From: Hygrocybe punicea
Lineage: Eukaryota > Basidiomycota > Agaricomycetes > Agaricales > Hygrophoraceae
Direction of reading: 5' to 3'
DNA: 64,000 nt
NCBI GenBank assembly: GCA_963556145.1
Contig: OY744473.1
Coordinates: 1,178,001-1,242,000 of the forward strand
The stretch's first letter is position 1, and each line of letters starts with the position of its first letter. Under the pieces are notes generated by a model, which did not search any database, was not told the DNA's origin, and worked only from the letters and a program-made list of their open reading frames with translations. The translations under genes and the position numbers were made by a program. Positions 1-13,600 of this stretch are shown here, in pieces.

Positions 1-35
1 GGTATCAATAATAGCTACAGAAAGGAAACGGTCCA

Positions 36-1629
36 CTACTCATTGTTCGTCGGCTCAGACTCCTGCCGAAGGCCCGATAGCTCCAGCTGCCTGACCTTGA
101 GTTTCTGCGACTCGATCTCAAGCCTTGCGAGTTCGATCTTGAGGGCGAGGGAGTTCCGATCTTCCTCGGCCTGGACACGGATCTTCTCTAGATCATGTTG
201 ACGGTCCGCCTCTTTCTCTGCCTTCCTCTCGTCCATGCGACGTTTCTTGGATGTGTCATGTTGATTCACTGCAGTTGAAAGTTGTTGAACCAGTTCTAGG
301 CGGTCATCGAAGTTGCTGGTGGGGTTGACTCGTTTGCGAGATGGGCGTGAGGAGATGGATGTGGGAGGGGTTACGCTCATGGCCCACGTAGTTGGTGAAG
401 GGGCAGATGACGATGGGGCAGACCTATCAGAATCGGAGGGGCTGTACATTGCACGATGTGCCTGAATTGCTGGTGCACGAAGCGCTAATGCTTGTGCTCG
501 AAGAACAAGTTGCTCGGCCTCAGACCCTGAACCAGATTCCCCGAAGACACCGTGACTTAACGGACTTTGGCTTCGTGAGGAGGGACTTGACTGGTTGACA
601 TTTAAGAAGCGTGGGAGGGGCAGCCGGTGCCCTGCCGAAAAGCCAGTAGTGGTGTTCGGAGGGGTAGTGGTGTTTGGAGGGGTAGCAGTGTTTGGAGGGG
701 TAGCGGTGTTTGGAGGGGAATTGGCGATAGCGATGTCGGGAGGGGGATTGGTGGTAGTGGTTGAGGTGGTAGCGGCAGTAGCGGCAGTGTTTTCCAATAG
801 CCAGGGTAATCCAAGTTCACTCGGGTGCGGAAGGTCGTTTAGGTCGATGATGCCGGGAATGAAGTTGTCGTCAGGTGTGGGGGGGCTATTGGGATCCAGG
901 AGGTCATCGGCGCCAATTGACATGGGTGGGAAATTAGGCACAGCACTTGGGCCTGTCGAAGGCCCGGGGGACGTTGGTAATGACCTATGGCCAGGGTAAA
1001 GGAGGCTGGTTGCTTGGGCAGCAAGATCTTGGCCAGCCTGAGACGTAGCCGGTTGTGGGTTGTGGCTGGGTACGGATTCCCAGATCCCGTGCAGCCGTTG
1101 ATACCAAGGGAATTCCATGCTGGTTTTTTCTAATTTATGGTTAGAAAAAAAAAAACCAACGGCGAAAACAACAAAAAACTTGCGGGATATGTTAACCGGG
1201 CCCACCTCACCATCACCAACTGTCAGTAAACCGGCGCCCATTTTCCCTAACCCTTGGCGAACCTCACGATACTTGCTCTTGAGTCTGCCAAACAATCAAG
1301 TCAGCGATGATGGGCGATAAGGGAAATACTAACGTTTGTAAACGGTTCTCAACTGCCCGGGCAAATTTCTCCACATTCTGAGTATAGCCAGTACGGATTT
1401 GAGGGTTGTCATCAGCAGAAAACACCGCATGGGCAATTTTGGTGTAGATGTGCATCTTCGACTCTTTTCCTACAATCTTCTTGCGATTCGTCACCTTCGC
1501 ATCTTGAGAAGAGTCTGAAAACAGCTTGATACGATCGAAGGGGTTGTCTTCGAGCCAGGTTACTAGCCTATCAGTTCGTCGCGAGTGGTTGCCATCCCAA
1601 AAGACTTTGATTTTGGACAAGTCGGTCAT
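36..1629 (-). CDS. Myb/SANT-like DNA-binding protein, fungal expanded family
   Basis: Two exons (1629-1334 and 1284-36) are joined by a 49-base GTTAGT...CAG intron, giving 514 codons plus stop. Residues 1-110 form a Trp-rich, basic helical module (FWDGNH, then WLEDNPFDRIKLF, a Lys-rich linker, and NVEKFARAVENRL). This resembles the Myb/SANT-like N-terminus of a family multiplied in Agaricomycetes. A conserved block around FPWYQRLHGIWESVP follows, then a long Pro/Ser/Thr linker with repeated PPNT units near residues 280-310, and a charged C-terminal coiled coil. The family is presumed nuclear and DNA-binding; this is inferred, not shown. A poly-T stretch near 1130-1175 could be a second intron. 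The start at 1629 follows family length; an in-frame ATG also lies at 1759. I do not know the function. Confidence 0.62.
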
Positions 1630-2157
1630 ATTTTGCGAGCGGGAGCAAGCTGAGGGACGGGTTGAAGGTGGGGCAGGGCAGGAGGTGAAAGTATTGGTCT
1701 TTGAACGTTGGCTCCGCCTGGGAGCAACAAGGAAACTGCGTGTTCTGGTTGAGTCGTGCATGAAAGATGAAACAAAATCGCCAAATATGGACCTAACAAA
1801 CAGGTTTTCGAGCAACAATAATAATTACAGTGAGTAATGCCATATTTAGAAGTCCTGCCTAATTTGGCTCTCAGGAACCGCAGCAGGATTCCTGGTAGGG
1901 AACCACTAGGCGAACTTGAGACCCACTACTGTAAGTTGGCACTCATTTTGTAGTAATTCGAGCGGCCTATAACGTCATGAATTATATTCCAGTGAGAGGT
2001 TTGTTGGCTCATTAATGGCTGGGACCATACAAGAAACTATAAGTGTACAAACTTTATAACAAGCGTTGGGTATGGCATTTGCGCCGATGAGACGACCCAG
2101 CAAATGGGATCGTTGTTTAAACTGTGACACCGTTGAGTCACTTGAAGACACCAGTTT
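1630..2157. other. Intergenic, no gene recognised
   Basis: Short open frames run through the first 190 bases, but none shows a conserved or well-bounded protein. This is presumably the promoter of the minus-strand gene on the left and the 3' flank of the membrane-protein gene on the right. Confidence 0.5.
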
Positions 2158-2855
2158 TCAGACACACTTACCGGTATCATGATTGTCCACACACTGTACC
2201 CCTCTGTGAGCTCTTGACGTGTCTACAGCTTCCTCCTCTATCTCTGTGTTGCGTCCATTGACATTGGATCTCAATCTGAAATAAAGCCCCAAAATGGCGA
2301 AGAAGCTGAAGACTACGGCAATCACTCCTATTAAACTCAGCAACACGACGCCATCTCGGACCAGGGGTACTTTGAGGACCACGATCGCGAGTAGAATAAA
2401 GCCCGCGACTGTGAGCCACCCGGACAATATGAGTATTGCATTCACAAGAGGGACTCGATTTTCCGGCCACCAAGATATGGAGGACCTGTAATAACGCCAG
2501 CTCTCAGTGTAAATCTGACGAGATAAGGACGGGCTGAATGCTATTAGGACATGAGCAGAGCGCAAACCAACTCACGATCATCTGCCCATACAGAGCGAAA
2601 AACAGGGAAAGCCCAAATAGGATGAACGCGATTGCCAGCAAGTTTTGTATCGGGGCGGGGTTGGCGATCGATAATGAGAGTAAAGAACTAATCCAGATGT
2701 CAGGAATCAGGACACCCAATAACTTGGCCAATTTACTTGATAGTGAAGCCTCCTGCGAACGTAGCGATTAATGTAAGGCTAGAAGCAAAATGTTTGAGAG
2801 CGCCCTCTGTCGATTCTCCCAAGGACGTATTGGCCACCGGGCGGCCGGTTGGCAT
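2158..2855 (-). CDS. Small four-helix integral membrane protein
   Basis: Three exons (2855-2737, 2687-2576, 2514-2158) are separated by two introns with clear GTAAAT...TAG and GTGAGT...CAG borders. The exon lengths add up to 195 codons plus stop. The product starts MPTGRPVANTS and has four hydrophobic segments near residues 25-47, 55-77, 93-118 and 123-147, with short loops and a polar acidic tail. A strong donor (GGTAAGTGT) lies just before the stop, so the last few residues may be altered by another intron. No family was recognised; the predicted location is a membrane. Nothing nearby suggests a role. Confidence 0.6.
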
Positions 2856-3550
2856 TACAGGTAATATTGCGTTGTGGTTGCGGGAAACAAATGTTTGGTA
2901 TGCGGAATCAGGAGGCCAGAGAATTTACTTATAAGCTGCCGTGTAATCCTGTACACTGTCAACCTAAGGCAATTGCAAGTGTACTCTAGTGCCACTGTCC
3001 TGCGGCCAACTACGTACCTTCATCGACTTTGCGATTCCAAATTGGGGGACGGCATTCACCATACACTGTCTTGTGTGTCGACTGGCAACCATTTTATTAA
3101 TTTCGTAGCGGTGAACTTGGCAATCCCGGCATCGCCCTAGAATGAGATCCGCAAATGTTGTGGGCGCGTTGCATGTTTTTCCATCCAATCGACGGCCCCA
3201 TTTATTTGTAGGCGCCCGAAGGGGATTCGCCAACATTGAGGCAGGGAATACGAGTAATGTAGGGCATCCCCATGGATTCAAGGGGACGTGATCGGTTCGA
3301 CTCGCCCTTCAAAGGCAAATCCTTCTTTAATTTTGGCCTTCACATGATGTTGAAGGTTTTTTTTTAGGGAATTAGAAACCTGTTTGCTCGTATGGGTCCC
3401 TCCGCAGCGGAGACTTGTCATTGTAAATGTAACCCTTGATGAACAAGTACTGGACTATCTGGTACAAGTGTACCTGGACCCTTCCTCGCCGTTCTCGTAT
3501 ATAACTTGGCCCTTCATTCAGAGTCAACGCAAGTGCCCGCATTTTTCACC
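2856..3550. other. Divergent intergenic region
   Basis: This lies between the divergent membrane-protein gene and the dynamin-like gene and must hold both promoters. Open frames here (for example 2964-3281, minus) have no recognisable content. Confidence 0.5.
3498..3504 (+). promoter_or_regulatory. TATA-like box upstream of dynamin-like gene A
   Basis: TATATAA lies 47 bases before the ATG at 3551. The second gene copy has TTTATAA at 31265-31271 in the same sequence context (TCGTWTATAACTTG), 26 bases before its ATG. This suggests a core promoter element kept from the common ancestor. Confidence 0.4.
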
Positions 3551-6318
3551 ATGCTTTTGGACTACGAGCCGCCGTTTTCCACCCCATCAACAACGCCCTC
3601 CCCCGAGGATGGTGACAATGTTGGGGTCGGGCTTGCTGACCCTCAAATCTCTCAAGGCCGGCGCCGCATGCTAGACCTTATAAACCGGCTGCATAGTACT
3701 GGGTGGGTCTTTGGATACTTTTTTATTCTCCCAATGTAATGTTTGATTCTTGCCAATCAGTGTCCAGACGGACATGGATCTCCCCCAAATTGCTGTCATA
3801 GGTGCCCAAAGTGCGGGCAAGTCATCGCTCATTGAGTCCATCTCAGGAATTACTTTGCCTCGCGCGGCGGGCACCTGCACTCGGTAAATGTCATCTCCGA
3901 ATTTCGATAGCATGTGCTCATCGAGGAGCAGTTGTCCCACAGAATGCAAATTGTCTTTCTCCAACGATCGCTGGAAATGCGTTGTGTCTCTTCGTTTCAT
4001 CACTGATGCCAATGGACAACCTTTGGGGCAGGCTCGTAATGAACCGTTTGGAGCCGTGATCTACAACAAGGACGAAGTTGAAGAGCGGATCAGAAGAGCG
4101 CAAAGAGCTATTTTGAATCCCTCTACACCGTATCGCCAATTTCTTGACAATGAAGACGGAGATCCTGAGGAACGGCAGTTGACATTTTCCAGCAACTGCG
4201 TGTCCCTTCAAATTAGTGGCAAGGACGTCGCAGATCTCTCTTTTTGTGACTTGCCTGGTGAGTGTGACCCCGATAATACGTGTCCCCGCTAATTCCCAGT
4301 ATGCTAGGTCTCATTGCTAGTGTGGGCAAGGGCGGCAATAATAGCGACATCGAAATGGTCAAAAACCTCGTGACTTCGTACATATCCAAGCCTAGTTGTC
4401 TGATTCTGTCCACCGTGGCTTGTGAAAGTGAGTATAGGATGTCTCGTCGGCGAGATGTGTATGACCAACAACAAACACTGTATTCAAGCCGATTTTGAGA
4501 ACCAAGGAGCACATCACCTCGCCAAAACTTATGATCATGATGGCAAACGCACAATTGGTCAGTATTCGTAGGTATTGTGCCGCATTTTATGACTCATCGA
4601 ATGTGCGCTAGGTGTTCTCACCAAGCCCGATCGGATTCCTCCAGGTGAGGAAGATCGCTGGCTTCGGTTCATTAGAAACGAATACGAGAGTCTGGAAAAT
4701 GGCTGGTACTGCGTGAAGCAGCCAAACTCAAAATCCCTTGCACAAGGAATTACCTGGACAGAGGCTCGAGCCCAAGAAAACGAATACTTTTCAATGAACG
4801 CGCCGTGGTCATCTCTCGAGAGTACCTACCAGGCCTATCTTCGAACGAACAACCTGACGGAGCGATTGAGCACTATTCTGTCTGAGCTCATCTCTAAAAG
4901 GTCAACCCTCGCTTTCATCTCCGTTTGCATGAATGTCTGACCACTTCTTCGTGGTTAGGCTGCCAGAGATTCACGAGGAGTTGGACAAGCTCCTTCTCAA
5001 GACGGACGACAGTATGCGCCAGCTCCCGAAACCACCATCGAGTGACCCGTTCGGAGAAGTCCTCCATCTTATCGGGAATTTCGGCCGTGCCCTTTCTAGA
5101 CACATTGAAGGGACTTCGGATGAAGATGGATTATTGCAGTCCATTCGGCCGGCTCAACACAAATTCAAGAAGGCTATCAGAGCCACAGCGCCAGAATTCA
5201 GGCCGTATGAGCGCAAGTTCGCTGCCACTCGTAGCCTGCCCTCCATCGAGTTTCTGGCGAATGAGGAGAACGACAACGTCCAGACTTGCAATGAGGGCAG
5301 TCTGATTTATATTGATGAAGTCTTTGAACGAGCTCAAATGTATGTGGGACACCCTTGATTTTCTACTTGAAGCCTTGATTGCGTGTAGGGCTCGTACTCG
5401 GGAGCTGCCGGACAATTATCCATTTGTTGTCCAACAAGCCTACATATCGTCATTCACGGCTAAGTGGCGGGATCCCGCTCTCGCTCTTTTCAATGCCATC
5501 AACCAGCTTCAGGCGGAACATATTCGGCGAATCATCGATGCACATTTTGGTCATTTTGGTCGTGGTGGGCTACAGCAATTGGTCCAGTAAGTAACTTTCT
5601 CCCTTTCATAACAAACCACCTCATCCAATCTGTAGGCTTGTCGTCACCGAGCACATGAAGAAATGTCAGGACAAAACTCGAGAAAAGATCAATTGGCTGA
5701 TGGAGGTGGAAAAGAGAGCGTTTACGCTCAACCATCACTACTACGCTGATTACAAGGACAAATTCATGTCCTTCTATCGAAGTTGTCGCAACCAGGATCA
5801 AGAAAACTGCAACAATTTCCAAACATACGACTCGTCATCATCAAAACACTCCTTCTCAGCCGACTTTCAGAATGGGATGTCTCAAGTTCTGTCAGCCCTA
5901 CCTCATGTTGGAATCACTGGCATGCAGGCCAGGGACCTCGCCAAGTTGCTACCATCTGATCCGATGGAGCCAGCACTCAACATCATGGCCAGCGTGCGAG
6001 CATACTTTCAAGGTCGGTATACTGGCTCGATTTTCTTCTTCGTATACTAGTATACTCACGATCAGACGTGCAGTTGCGTATAAACGGTTTACAGACCTCG
6101 TCCCTTTAGCTATCGACTATGAATTCGTTCTTGGCATTGAACGGGGTGTCGAATCTGCGCTGTACACAGGCCTCCAGATTAACGAACCTGATGGTCAGCA
6201 AATTTGCAGGGAGCTCATCCAGGAGCCTCTCAACACCTCTGCTCGTCGAGAAGCGCTACAGAAGCAGATGGATCGGCTGGTGACGGCTCGCACAGAGCTT
6301 TTGCGCGTTGGCGTGTAA
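3551..6318 (+). CDS. Dynamin-family GTPase (intact copy A)
   Basis: Ten exons: 3551-3702, 3761-3883, 3932-4257, 4308-4427, 4489-4557, 4612-4900, 4959-5339, 5389-5586, 5636-6012, 6074-6318. The lengths sum to 2280 bases (759 residues) with every phase consistent. The G domain shows G1 GAQSAGKSS (65-73), a TCTRCP switch, G3 DLPG (198-201) and G4 TKPD (267-270). A middle/stalk region follows, and a C-terminal GED-like segment starts around residue 680. There is no PH domain or Pro-rich tail, as in Mx/Vps1-like dynamins, so it probably acts in membrane remodelling or trafficking in the cytoplasm. The exact role is unknown. One weak donor (GTCAAC at 4901) is shared with copy B, which supports it. 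A decayed paralogue lies at 31297-34084. Confidence 0.93.
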
Positions 6319-6861
6319 GTTGGATGGTTGGCTGTTCCGAAGGAGATCATGGTTCCGCTTGGTTTGTTTTCGAGTTCTTGATCTTATTTATTTTTTCCCT
6401 TTTGGTACGCACGTGGAGATCTAAGTGAAAAAATTGGCGCGGCGGATTTGTAGTACTCAAGAGCTCTTGTTAGAGCTACAATGGTGTTCGATTGGTCATC
6501 CCAAATCAGCCATGTGACCTGAGAGGCTGAGGTGGGCCAGATCCAGCCATGCTGCCATACAAAAAAGGCAGCGTTTGTCCGATATCCAGGGTTTGCCACA
6601 CGGCATCGACGTGAAAGTTTTATGTAGATTTGATATAGAACTTTATAGACCACCAAATCAGGAAACATGATTATTGCACAATTTCTGGTACTATATACAG
6701 GCCAGCTACACCAAATCTCCTCCTGCTCTGGCGGCACTCAGCCCATCATCCTCTGTGTTAAAAGAAGTCAATCAGTGTAGAAGAGTAAAGGAAAATAGTA
6801 AAAGGGGATGTACTTGCCATTCTTTATCCTGGTAGTGTAGAGGAATGGCGGAGAGAGACGA
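6319..6861. other. 3' flank of GTPase gene, no gene recognised
   Basis: A 117-codon minus-strand frame (6384-6737) covers most of this stretch, but it lacks recognisable domains or intron signals. I treat it as chance. Confidence 0.4.
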
Positions 6862-7079
6862 CGTGGTTGTAGTGATGGACAGGTCCGGTTCTACTTAAGT
6901 ACAGAACCTCGGACCGAACCATCGGTTCTGGTTCTTTCAGGTCTGGTTCTGGTTCGGCAATCCTAGAACCAAGAACCGGACCTATTTTTTGGCTTACATT
7001 TGCACGATATTGAGAGGGTGTCGCGGGTAGCACGACAACCCCCATGTATTTATAGTACTAATGTAATTTTACATGTAAA

Positions 7080-7960
7080 CGAATATTAAACAGAGGGCAG
7101 GGCAGAGTCCCCACCCACGCCTGCCATTCGTGCTGCTTGCTGTTGGAACCCCACCAACCCCGCCTGCCGCCGTTCGCTGTCTGTTCATGCCATTGGGCGT
7201 GGGCACCGGCTGCTGGTGCCTGAGCGAGTTAGGCCATGGCCGTTGTGGCTCGTGTGTTGGGTCTGTGGGCTGTAGCTGGCTGGCGTGTTGACATTGGCAC
7301 GGACTTCTCGTTGCCTTGGCCGTCGTCATCACCATCGGCCCAGTTCCATTGTCGTCGTCGCCCTACTGCTGCCAGTTGGCGGTGGAGGTCGTCGCCGTCG
7401 TTGTCATTGTCCCGTTGCCGTTGCCATTAGCATCGGAGACATTGGCATTGGCGTTGGCGTCGTGGGGCTATGGTGGTGGGGGGGTGGTTTTTTAAGAAAA
7501 AGATTAAGTAGAGGGCGGGGCACTCTGGCCCACCCTGGCCTCACCCCTTCCTCTGCAGTTGCCTCCTGCTGTTTGTGCTGCCCACTGTTGCAACCCCCAT
7601 CCCCCACCTGCCGCCGTTCATTGTCCGTTCACGTCATTGGGCGTGGGCGCTGGCCACCGGCGCTTGAGTGAGGGGGCCGGTTGCTGCTGTGGTGGTGGTT
7701 GCCGCTGCTGTCGCTGCCGCGATTGCTGCTGCTGGATGCCAATTCCGTTCCTGTTGGCATCCGTTGGCGTTGGCGTTGGCGTTGTAGGTTCACTGCTGGC
7801 GCTGTGGTAGCGGCGGCGGTGGTGGGATGTGTTGTTGTTGTCGTACCTTGGCCGGCTCCACTCCGGCTTGGTGGTGTCGCTGTCGTCGTCACTGTGGTTG
7901 TTGTGGTCAGGGTCGAAAGAGTGTAGCAGGCCCCAGACCCGAGCCATGGCTCACGGCTTA
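7080..7960. repeat. GTC/GTT-rich low-complexity block of a non-autonomous hAT element
   Basis: Dense imperfect GTC, GTT, GCC and GGC triplets and short hexamers (for example GTTGGC) leave many frames open on both strands. None has a credible protein. The block 7269-7348 recurs nearly unchanged at 19417-19495. Subterminal GGTTC/GAACC repeats lie at 6880-6980. Confidence 0.65.
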
Positions 7961-8423
7961 CACGCCTAAACAAGCCCAGTACTGAAACCGGGATTTAGTT
8001 CGGTTCTGTGACTCAGTCACATGGGAGTACTGATCTAATACTATGGACATTATGATAAATCAGGGATGGTATTATATTGGTGATTTAACCCTCGGGTGTA
8101 CCCCTCAAATTGCTGTAAAGTAGCCTTGGATTAGTACTTAACCTTCAGCCCTGGATCAGCCCTGTGAGCCCAGCACTGTTTCAGCAGCTTCTCATTCATG
8201 ATGTGGGGCTGGTTTGTCCTTGCTCCTGCGTCCGGTTTGCCATGGTTTCAGTTTCCTTTAATTTATAATTTAATTTACCATTTATTTTTGTACGCAAAAT
8301 AATAATAATATTATGGGGGGTATAGATCGACGACGACGACGCGAGGAGAACAAAGTAAAGACTGACAGAAAGGAGTGCGGAGAACATGCAAGGACACATA
8401 ACAACAATAAATGATCAGCAGAA

Positions 8424-9838
8424 CTACCTGCTCCAATCTAACCTTTGCTGAACCGTAACCTGCCAGTCGAGGTTCTTCATTGGCGGCAATTGCTTCTTCC
8501 CACCAGAGTAGGTCTTGAGGTCCTCTTGTAGAACAGCATTAAAGAATCTAAAAATGTGTTGGCGATAAATCAAACAACACATAAAAACTTACTTGTCGAG
8601 CCATGCAATTTGGTTTTCCTTTATCTCGTTTTCCTGAATAGCCTGCTCATGGATTTGGACCAGTTGGTCATCAAGGTAATTCCAGAATTGAGAACTCGTG
8701 TAAGTGGGTTCTGAGTCGGTCTCGGCCTGCAGTTCTTCCTCAAGGGTACCCTCAGCAACGGTTGCCGAGTCTGTGGTGTTGGCATTTCCATTGTTGAATT
8801 TAGCATTGAAATCCTTTAAGGACGATCGCTAGGAAGTAGCAGTGAATAATAGAAGCAATAGAACTGTCATAATTCTTACCATGAATGCGACACGAGCCCA
8901 GTGTTGGTTTGAAATCTCCATCCCTTTTGGCGCCATTGACCTTGTGAGTTCACTGATACCTTGTGGGCGGTTCCGAGTCTTCGTAATTTGCATAGATAAG
9001 TTAAGCTGTGGCCAGGTAATTAGCCAAAGAATTATACAGAAATTGAGGACTTAACCTTCTGTTTCATCCCACTCCGACCATCGGTAAGTAATTCCTTCAC
9101 GACACTGATGAGTTGAGCATAAAGGTCTTGATCTTTGAACAGTGCCGGAGGTATCCTAAAAAGTGCCGGTCGTTCTTGCATCAAGGCCTGGTAACCGGTC
9201 AGCCACGTACATAAACAGGACATGAACGTACTCAGATGTGGTCACAAACATCTGTAACATACGCTGTCAGGTTAGGGGACATTAGACACAGTAATAGTCG
9301 GTCCTGCAAATTTTTCTACTAGCGGTTGGGCACATGGGGTCATAACAGAATGAATATGTACTTACCTTGAAATCCGAGGACATGAGAAGTTCCAGCATGT
9401 CATTGTGTTCCTTAGTTCCCTCCAATTTCATTAGATATCCCTGAAGAGAAATCAATTTACAGTCGGTGTCGAGCTTGAAAAATGTCAATAGGTGGGACAA
9501 AATGGAGACGTAAAATACGTTACATCGGTGAATGCATCTAGGGTGCCCTCAGCTAACCCATATGACTGGCACACAGACCTCACATGAAGTTTGCACTTTT
9601 TCATGGTCCGAGGAGAAAGGGATTGCAGGTGAGAGGCAAATGAACTGAAGACGTCCTCCTGCTCTCGAGGTGGCTGTCCACATGGTGGGTCTTCTGTTTC
9701 TCGCGGGCAACGTCGTGATGAAGGAGTCTGGGGATATGAGAACCCAGAGCTAGGAGTTGCTGCCATGCTGTGTGTTTGAGAATGGAGCCTCGGAGACGCA
9801 TCCTGCTGAGCTGCCATGAATCTGCTCAACACACTCAT
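8424..9838 (-). CDS. Transposon-associated protein of unknown function
   Basis: This is a multi-exon minus-strand gene starting at 9838. Clear exons are 9838-9524, 9473-9366, one ending at 9056, and downstream exons ending in stop 8426-8424. Introns are about 50 bases with GT-AG borders. The region 9165-9310 is not fully resolved. The product has a Gln/Ser/Pro-rich start, a conserved block near SPRTMKKCKLHVRSVCQ, then CKLISLQGYLMKLEGT, PALFRIPPALFKDQDLYAQL, and a C-terminal part containing FWNYLDDQL and LKTYSGGKKQLPP. I recognise this layout as an Agaricomycete family often found next to DNA transposons. Its function is unknown. It lies inside the 6870-20154 candidate element, upstream-facing relative to the transposase gene. 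Confidence 0.6.
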
Positions 9839-10665
9839 CTTGGTGACGTGTCGGTGCGGGAAGGAAAACGAAGGAAAACAAACAAAAACAAAGTGATTAA
9901 AGCTCCGATTGAAATAGTGGATTCACAGCGGCAGCCTGAGACCATACGACAACTTCGAGAAACTCTCAAGATCTCATAACTATTGATATATCAAAAAATG
10001 TATTGCGCAAACATATAGATTCATCATATATATTAGTCTTTTCCCTCAGTATCTTCGTTACTTCCCCCATGCACGACTACTATGAAAAAGTATATCTACT
10101 GAAGAAAAACTGAGAGTAAATACTAGAGAAATATATAACATGTGGGAGTACTTGCCTCAGTTTAACGTGTTTAAACCCAGCGGGTTAGCCTATTCCATCT
10201 GATCGCCAAGATAGCGGCGAGAAAGAGAATTCGCTTGAGCGACGAAAGGACGCGAATAATGCTTTAGAAAAGTATGTCAATCAATCACAACGTCATCAAT
10301 AATAGTCCACGAACTCACTGTAGAAGAGTCCGAGCGTGTTTCCTACAGAAGACCACCAAGATCTTGAAAAGTAGGCGCAGAACGCGGAAGTTCGTGCCGT
10401 GAGCAGGCACGCTGGGGGGGTTCACGCCTTGACCATTGTAGTGGTAGTGGTAGTGGGTGTGGGTGTGGTAGTAATTGTTAATGATGTCTCGGCCAACGTC
10501 GTTGAAGCTGCTGTTTGGGATGGTGATGTGATGAGCCATAATTAAGAACATAGTGCGAGAAATAAATAAATTTACTCTCGGGGTATATTCGTCTTGACGA
10601 TAGCAGCAACATCTTATGGAGCCGCTGCGATGGCACAAAGCGCAGTCCATTGTCACCGCAGAAAA
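9839..10665. other. Intergenic, no gene recognised
   Basis: AT-rich sequence between two minus-strand genes. A GT-dinucleotide-rich tract near 10435-10475 gives a His/Tyr-rich frame of no apparent meaning. Confidence 0.5.
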
Positions 10666-13600
10666 TCAGCGGGGGTGGACTTTGCCCCCAGAATACACAG
10701 GATTCAAGGGTGCCCGAATCGAATGCGGGAATGGTTGAGCTGATAAAAATGCTGGGTCATATTGTGCATTTATCTGGCTGTGAGGTCTGTTGTAAGGGTG
10801 CGGTAGTAGTTGGCGGAGCTCTACAGTGGGAGGGGGTGGACGACCTTGAGGGAGGAGTTCTGAGGTAGGTGGATATGGTGGAGTGAGTGCAGAGGGGCAA
10901 TGGAAGGAAGTTTCCGTGGGTTGATAAGAGTAAGAACAGAGAGATGAAACATTACGCTGAGGTGGTAGCCCTGGGATGAGTCGCTGGGGCGTAGATGGCA
11001 CGGATGGGCCAGGAAACAACAAATGCAAAGTGTGAAGGTGACCTATCCCGGGGGACGAGGTATTGTGCTGAAATGATGGCCCTGGGGCTAGTAGATGTGG
11101 CAGAGGGGGCATGTACAGGCCAGGAAAGGACAAATGCGGCATTTGACGATATTGTGCACTTGGAGGTGAAATATTATTTGTTTCAGGAAATTCTGGAATG
11201 GGTGGTTGAGACGGATAAGGACCAGGGAGGGACAAATACAACACTTGATGATCATGTGTTAATGAGGACTGAGATGGCTGGCAATCACCAGTAGGGGGAA
11301 CAAGCGAGTGACGAGAAGACTCTGGATATGCAAACTGAGTTGGGAGATGATGGTTGCGTTCAATGGCATGTGGTGATGGACGGGGAAATACAATGGTTGG
11401 TGGTAAGGTGGTTTGAGGAAGTGGTGAGGCTGTGGTGTGGGCTAGGCGACTTGGACCCGCCATCACCTTCTTGGATCGTGATGTGTTTTTCTTCGCTGCC
11501 TTTGGCTTTGACACAACGTTCTGTTGGAAGGATGGCAATGTTTTAAATAGACCATGCGATAGATCGTCATCATTCTCCCCATCAGATCCATTGTCGCCTT
11601 TGGCTTTAGCTTTTGCACGCATCTTCTTGAGTTCACGGATCTGTGATGCAGCAATCCTCCGTAGTGTGTTGACCTTAGCAGGGTCTGGCTCTTGTCGGTT
11701 CTGAAGATGAACTGGTACAGCCGCCTTGATATGCTGGTAGTTATGCAGTGAGAACACATTGAGAATGTATAATTTCGTTGCTTTATGGCTAAGCACACTT
11801 CGCGTTTGTGTTGTCATTAAGCGTTCTTGCAGAACCAGAATGCGTTGCACGATATTGCAAGATGATGAAATGCAGTCATGCTGCACATTGACCGCACATA
11901 TGATGTCCTACCAACAGGTCAAACACCATACATGCCACAGACTGTCAAGCAAACCTTTCCCGAAACGATCACCTCTGCATCTGAGAGTGTTAACCAGGGT
12001 GCATCTAATTGTTCATGTAGCTCAGGAGCAAAATCCATGCGTTGAAGACAGATATGTGATGCGATGTGTTGGCTTGTCTCGAGAATGAGTATTTCATTCA
12101 CGAGGGCAATGGAGTGCTGAATAACAGATGAGATTCAGGAGATCAATCGTTGAAGAAACGGAACGTACTCTACCATCACGAGGATCCTTGAACAGGGCAT
12201 GTTTACCAACATGTACATCATCACCATGCAATGCTTTACAAGAGATGGCTTGTAAATATCAGTGTTGCGACGGAGGTGCCTGGAAATCTATAGTAGATGC
12301 ATGCGTTTCACGCCATGTCTTAGCTTTGTGAGAATTGGTCGGGCCACAGGGCATGGCCGGCAACATAGCCATTCCTATCAAAGTTCTCAGGAGGCAGCAC
12401 TTGAACAATATACAAGATATTATTTACCTGGCGTAATGACGTCTTCACAAGGAAGACCAAGTAATCGAGCATGTTCAGGATGTGAATCTATGTATTCATG
12501 AATAGCATCGCCAGCACGGACCCATTTCCTCACGAATGTATCAAACCAGTGACCTCCAGTTGCGACGTGTTTGATAATGTCCTGAGAAGCAAATGCAATG
12601 CAAGCATCTCGGCTCGGGGCTAGACGATTGCTGAATATGCAAACGAGTCGAAATACGTGATTAAATGATTCATAACGTTCCGTTGAAAAAATTATGGCTG
12701 GACCAAAATGGCAGATGAAAGCAGCGAGGTGGAGCAGAAAATGGAATTTGGGTTTTGAAATTAGGATGCTCGGGGTGCACTGTGCTGTGACATTCAAGAA
12801 ATCCTCAATGCACCGTGAAAGGTCAGCCTGAGATACAATTAGTATTTCCTACATGGTTAATCAAGGTAGAAATTGATTACCAGATACACTTCAATATCCT
12901 CGATCTCTGTGTGCCACAGAAGAACAACTAGACGACCAATGACCGTCCATGCCTCCAGGACTTTTGCAGGCACAAGGTCGTGGACCAGGAATGCCATGAC
13001 TTGTGCAAGACTCTTGAAATGCTTGCCGATAAGGCCGCCTTTGTATCTGCAGAAGTATTCAGCATTTATCTTCGGAATATTGAGGCCGTCTGCGTCGAGG
13101 GCAGCAAGCCTGGCTTCAAACTTCGCCATCATCTTGTTTTTAGTCATGACCCAAACGGTTTGTCCCCAAAAGTACTTCACGACACCAAGGAGGATCATAT
13201 GCAGGATTTCCGTTGGTGTATCTTTATGTATCTCACAGCCTTGCAATGGCCTTTGTCAGAAATGTTGTGAGAAAAACTGCTGTGCTCACCTCGAAGCCCG
13301 ATCAGTGGATTGATTGGATCACGGAGCATGTGCTTTTCCAATTCCTCCTCTAGTGTCCTTTGGATATCAGCTTCTGTTGCGTGTGCCCTATTTTTTTGCA
13401 ATTGTTTACCCATTTCGAGTAATGACTCGATCACCAATGCACAGCTCGCATCACTGATACCCATTTCCATTACTGACTTCTTGACCTTGTCTGTACCACC
13501 TTTTCGCGTTGATAGCCTCAACTGCTCAAGAATAGTGGCTTTCGTCTCCTCTGATGTTCGCAATTGACCGGACTTCATTCAAGGTCAGTAGCTATAGTTG

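Noticed and set aside
6384..6737. A 117-codon minus-strand frame after GTPase copy A
   Set aside because: No family, no splice signals, and it overlaps the probable 3' end of the GTPase transcript.
11919..12101. Separate small gene
   Set aside because: The peptide (ILILETSQHIASHICLQRMD) continues into the following exon of the large transposase-like gene, so it is an internal exon.
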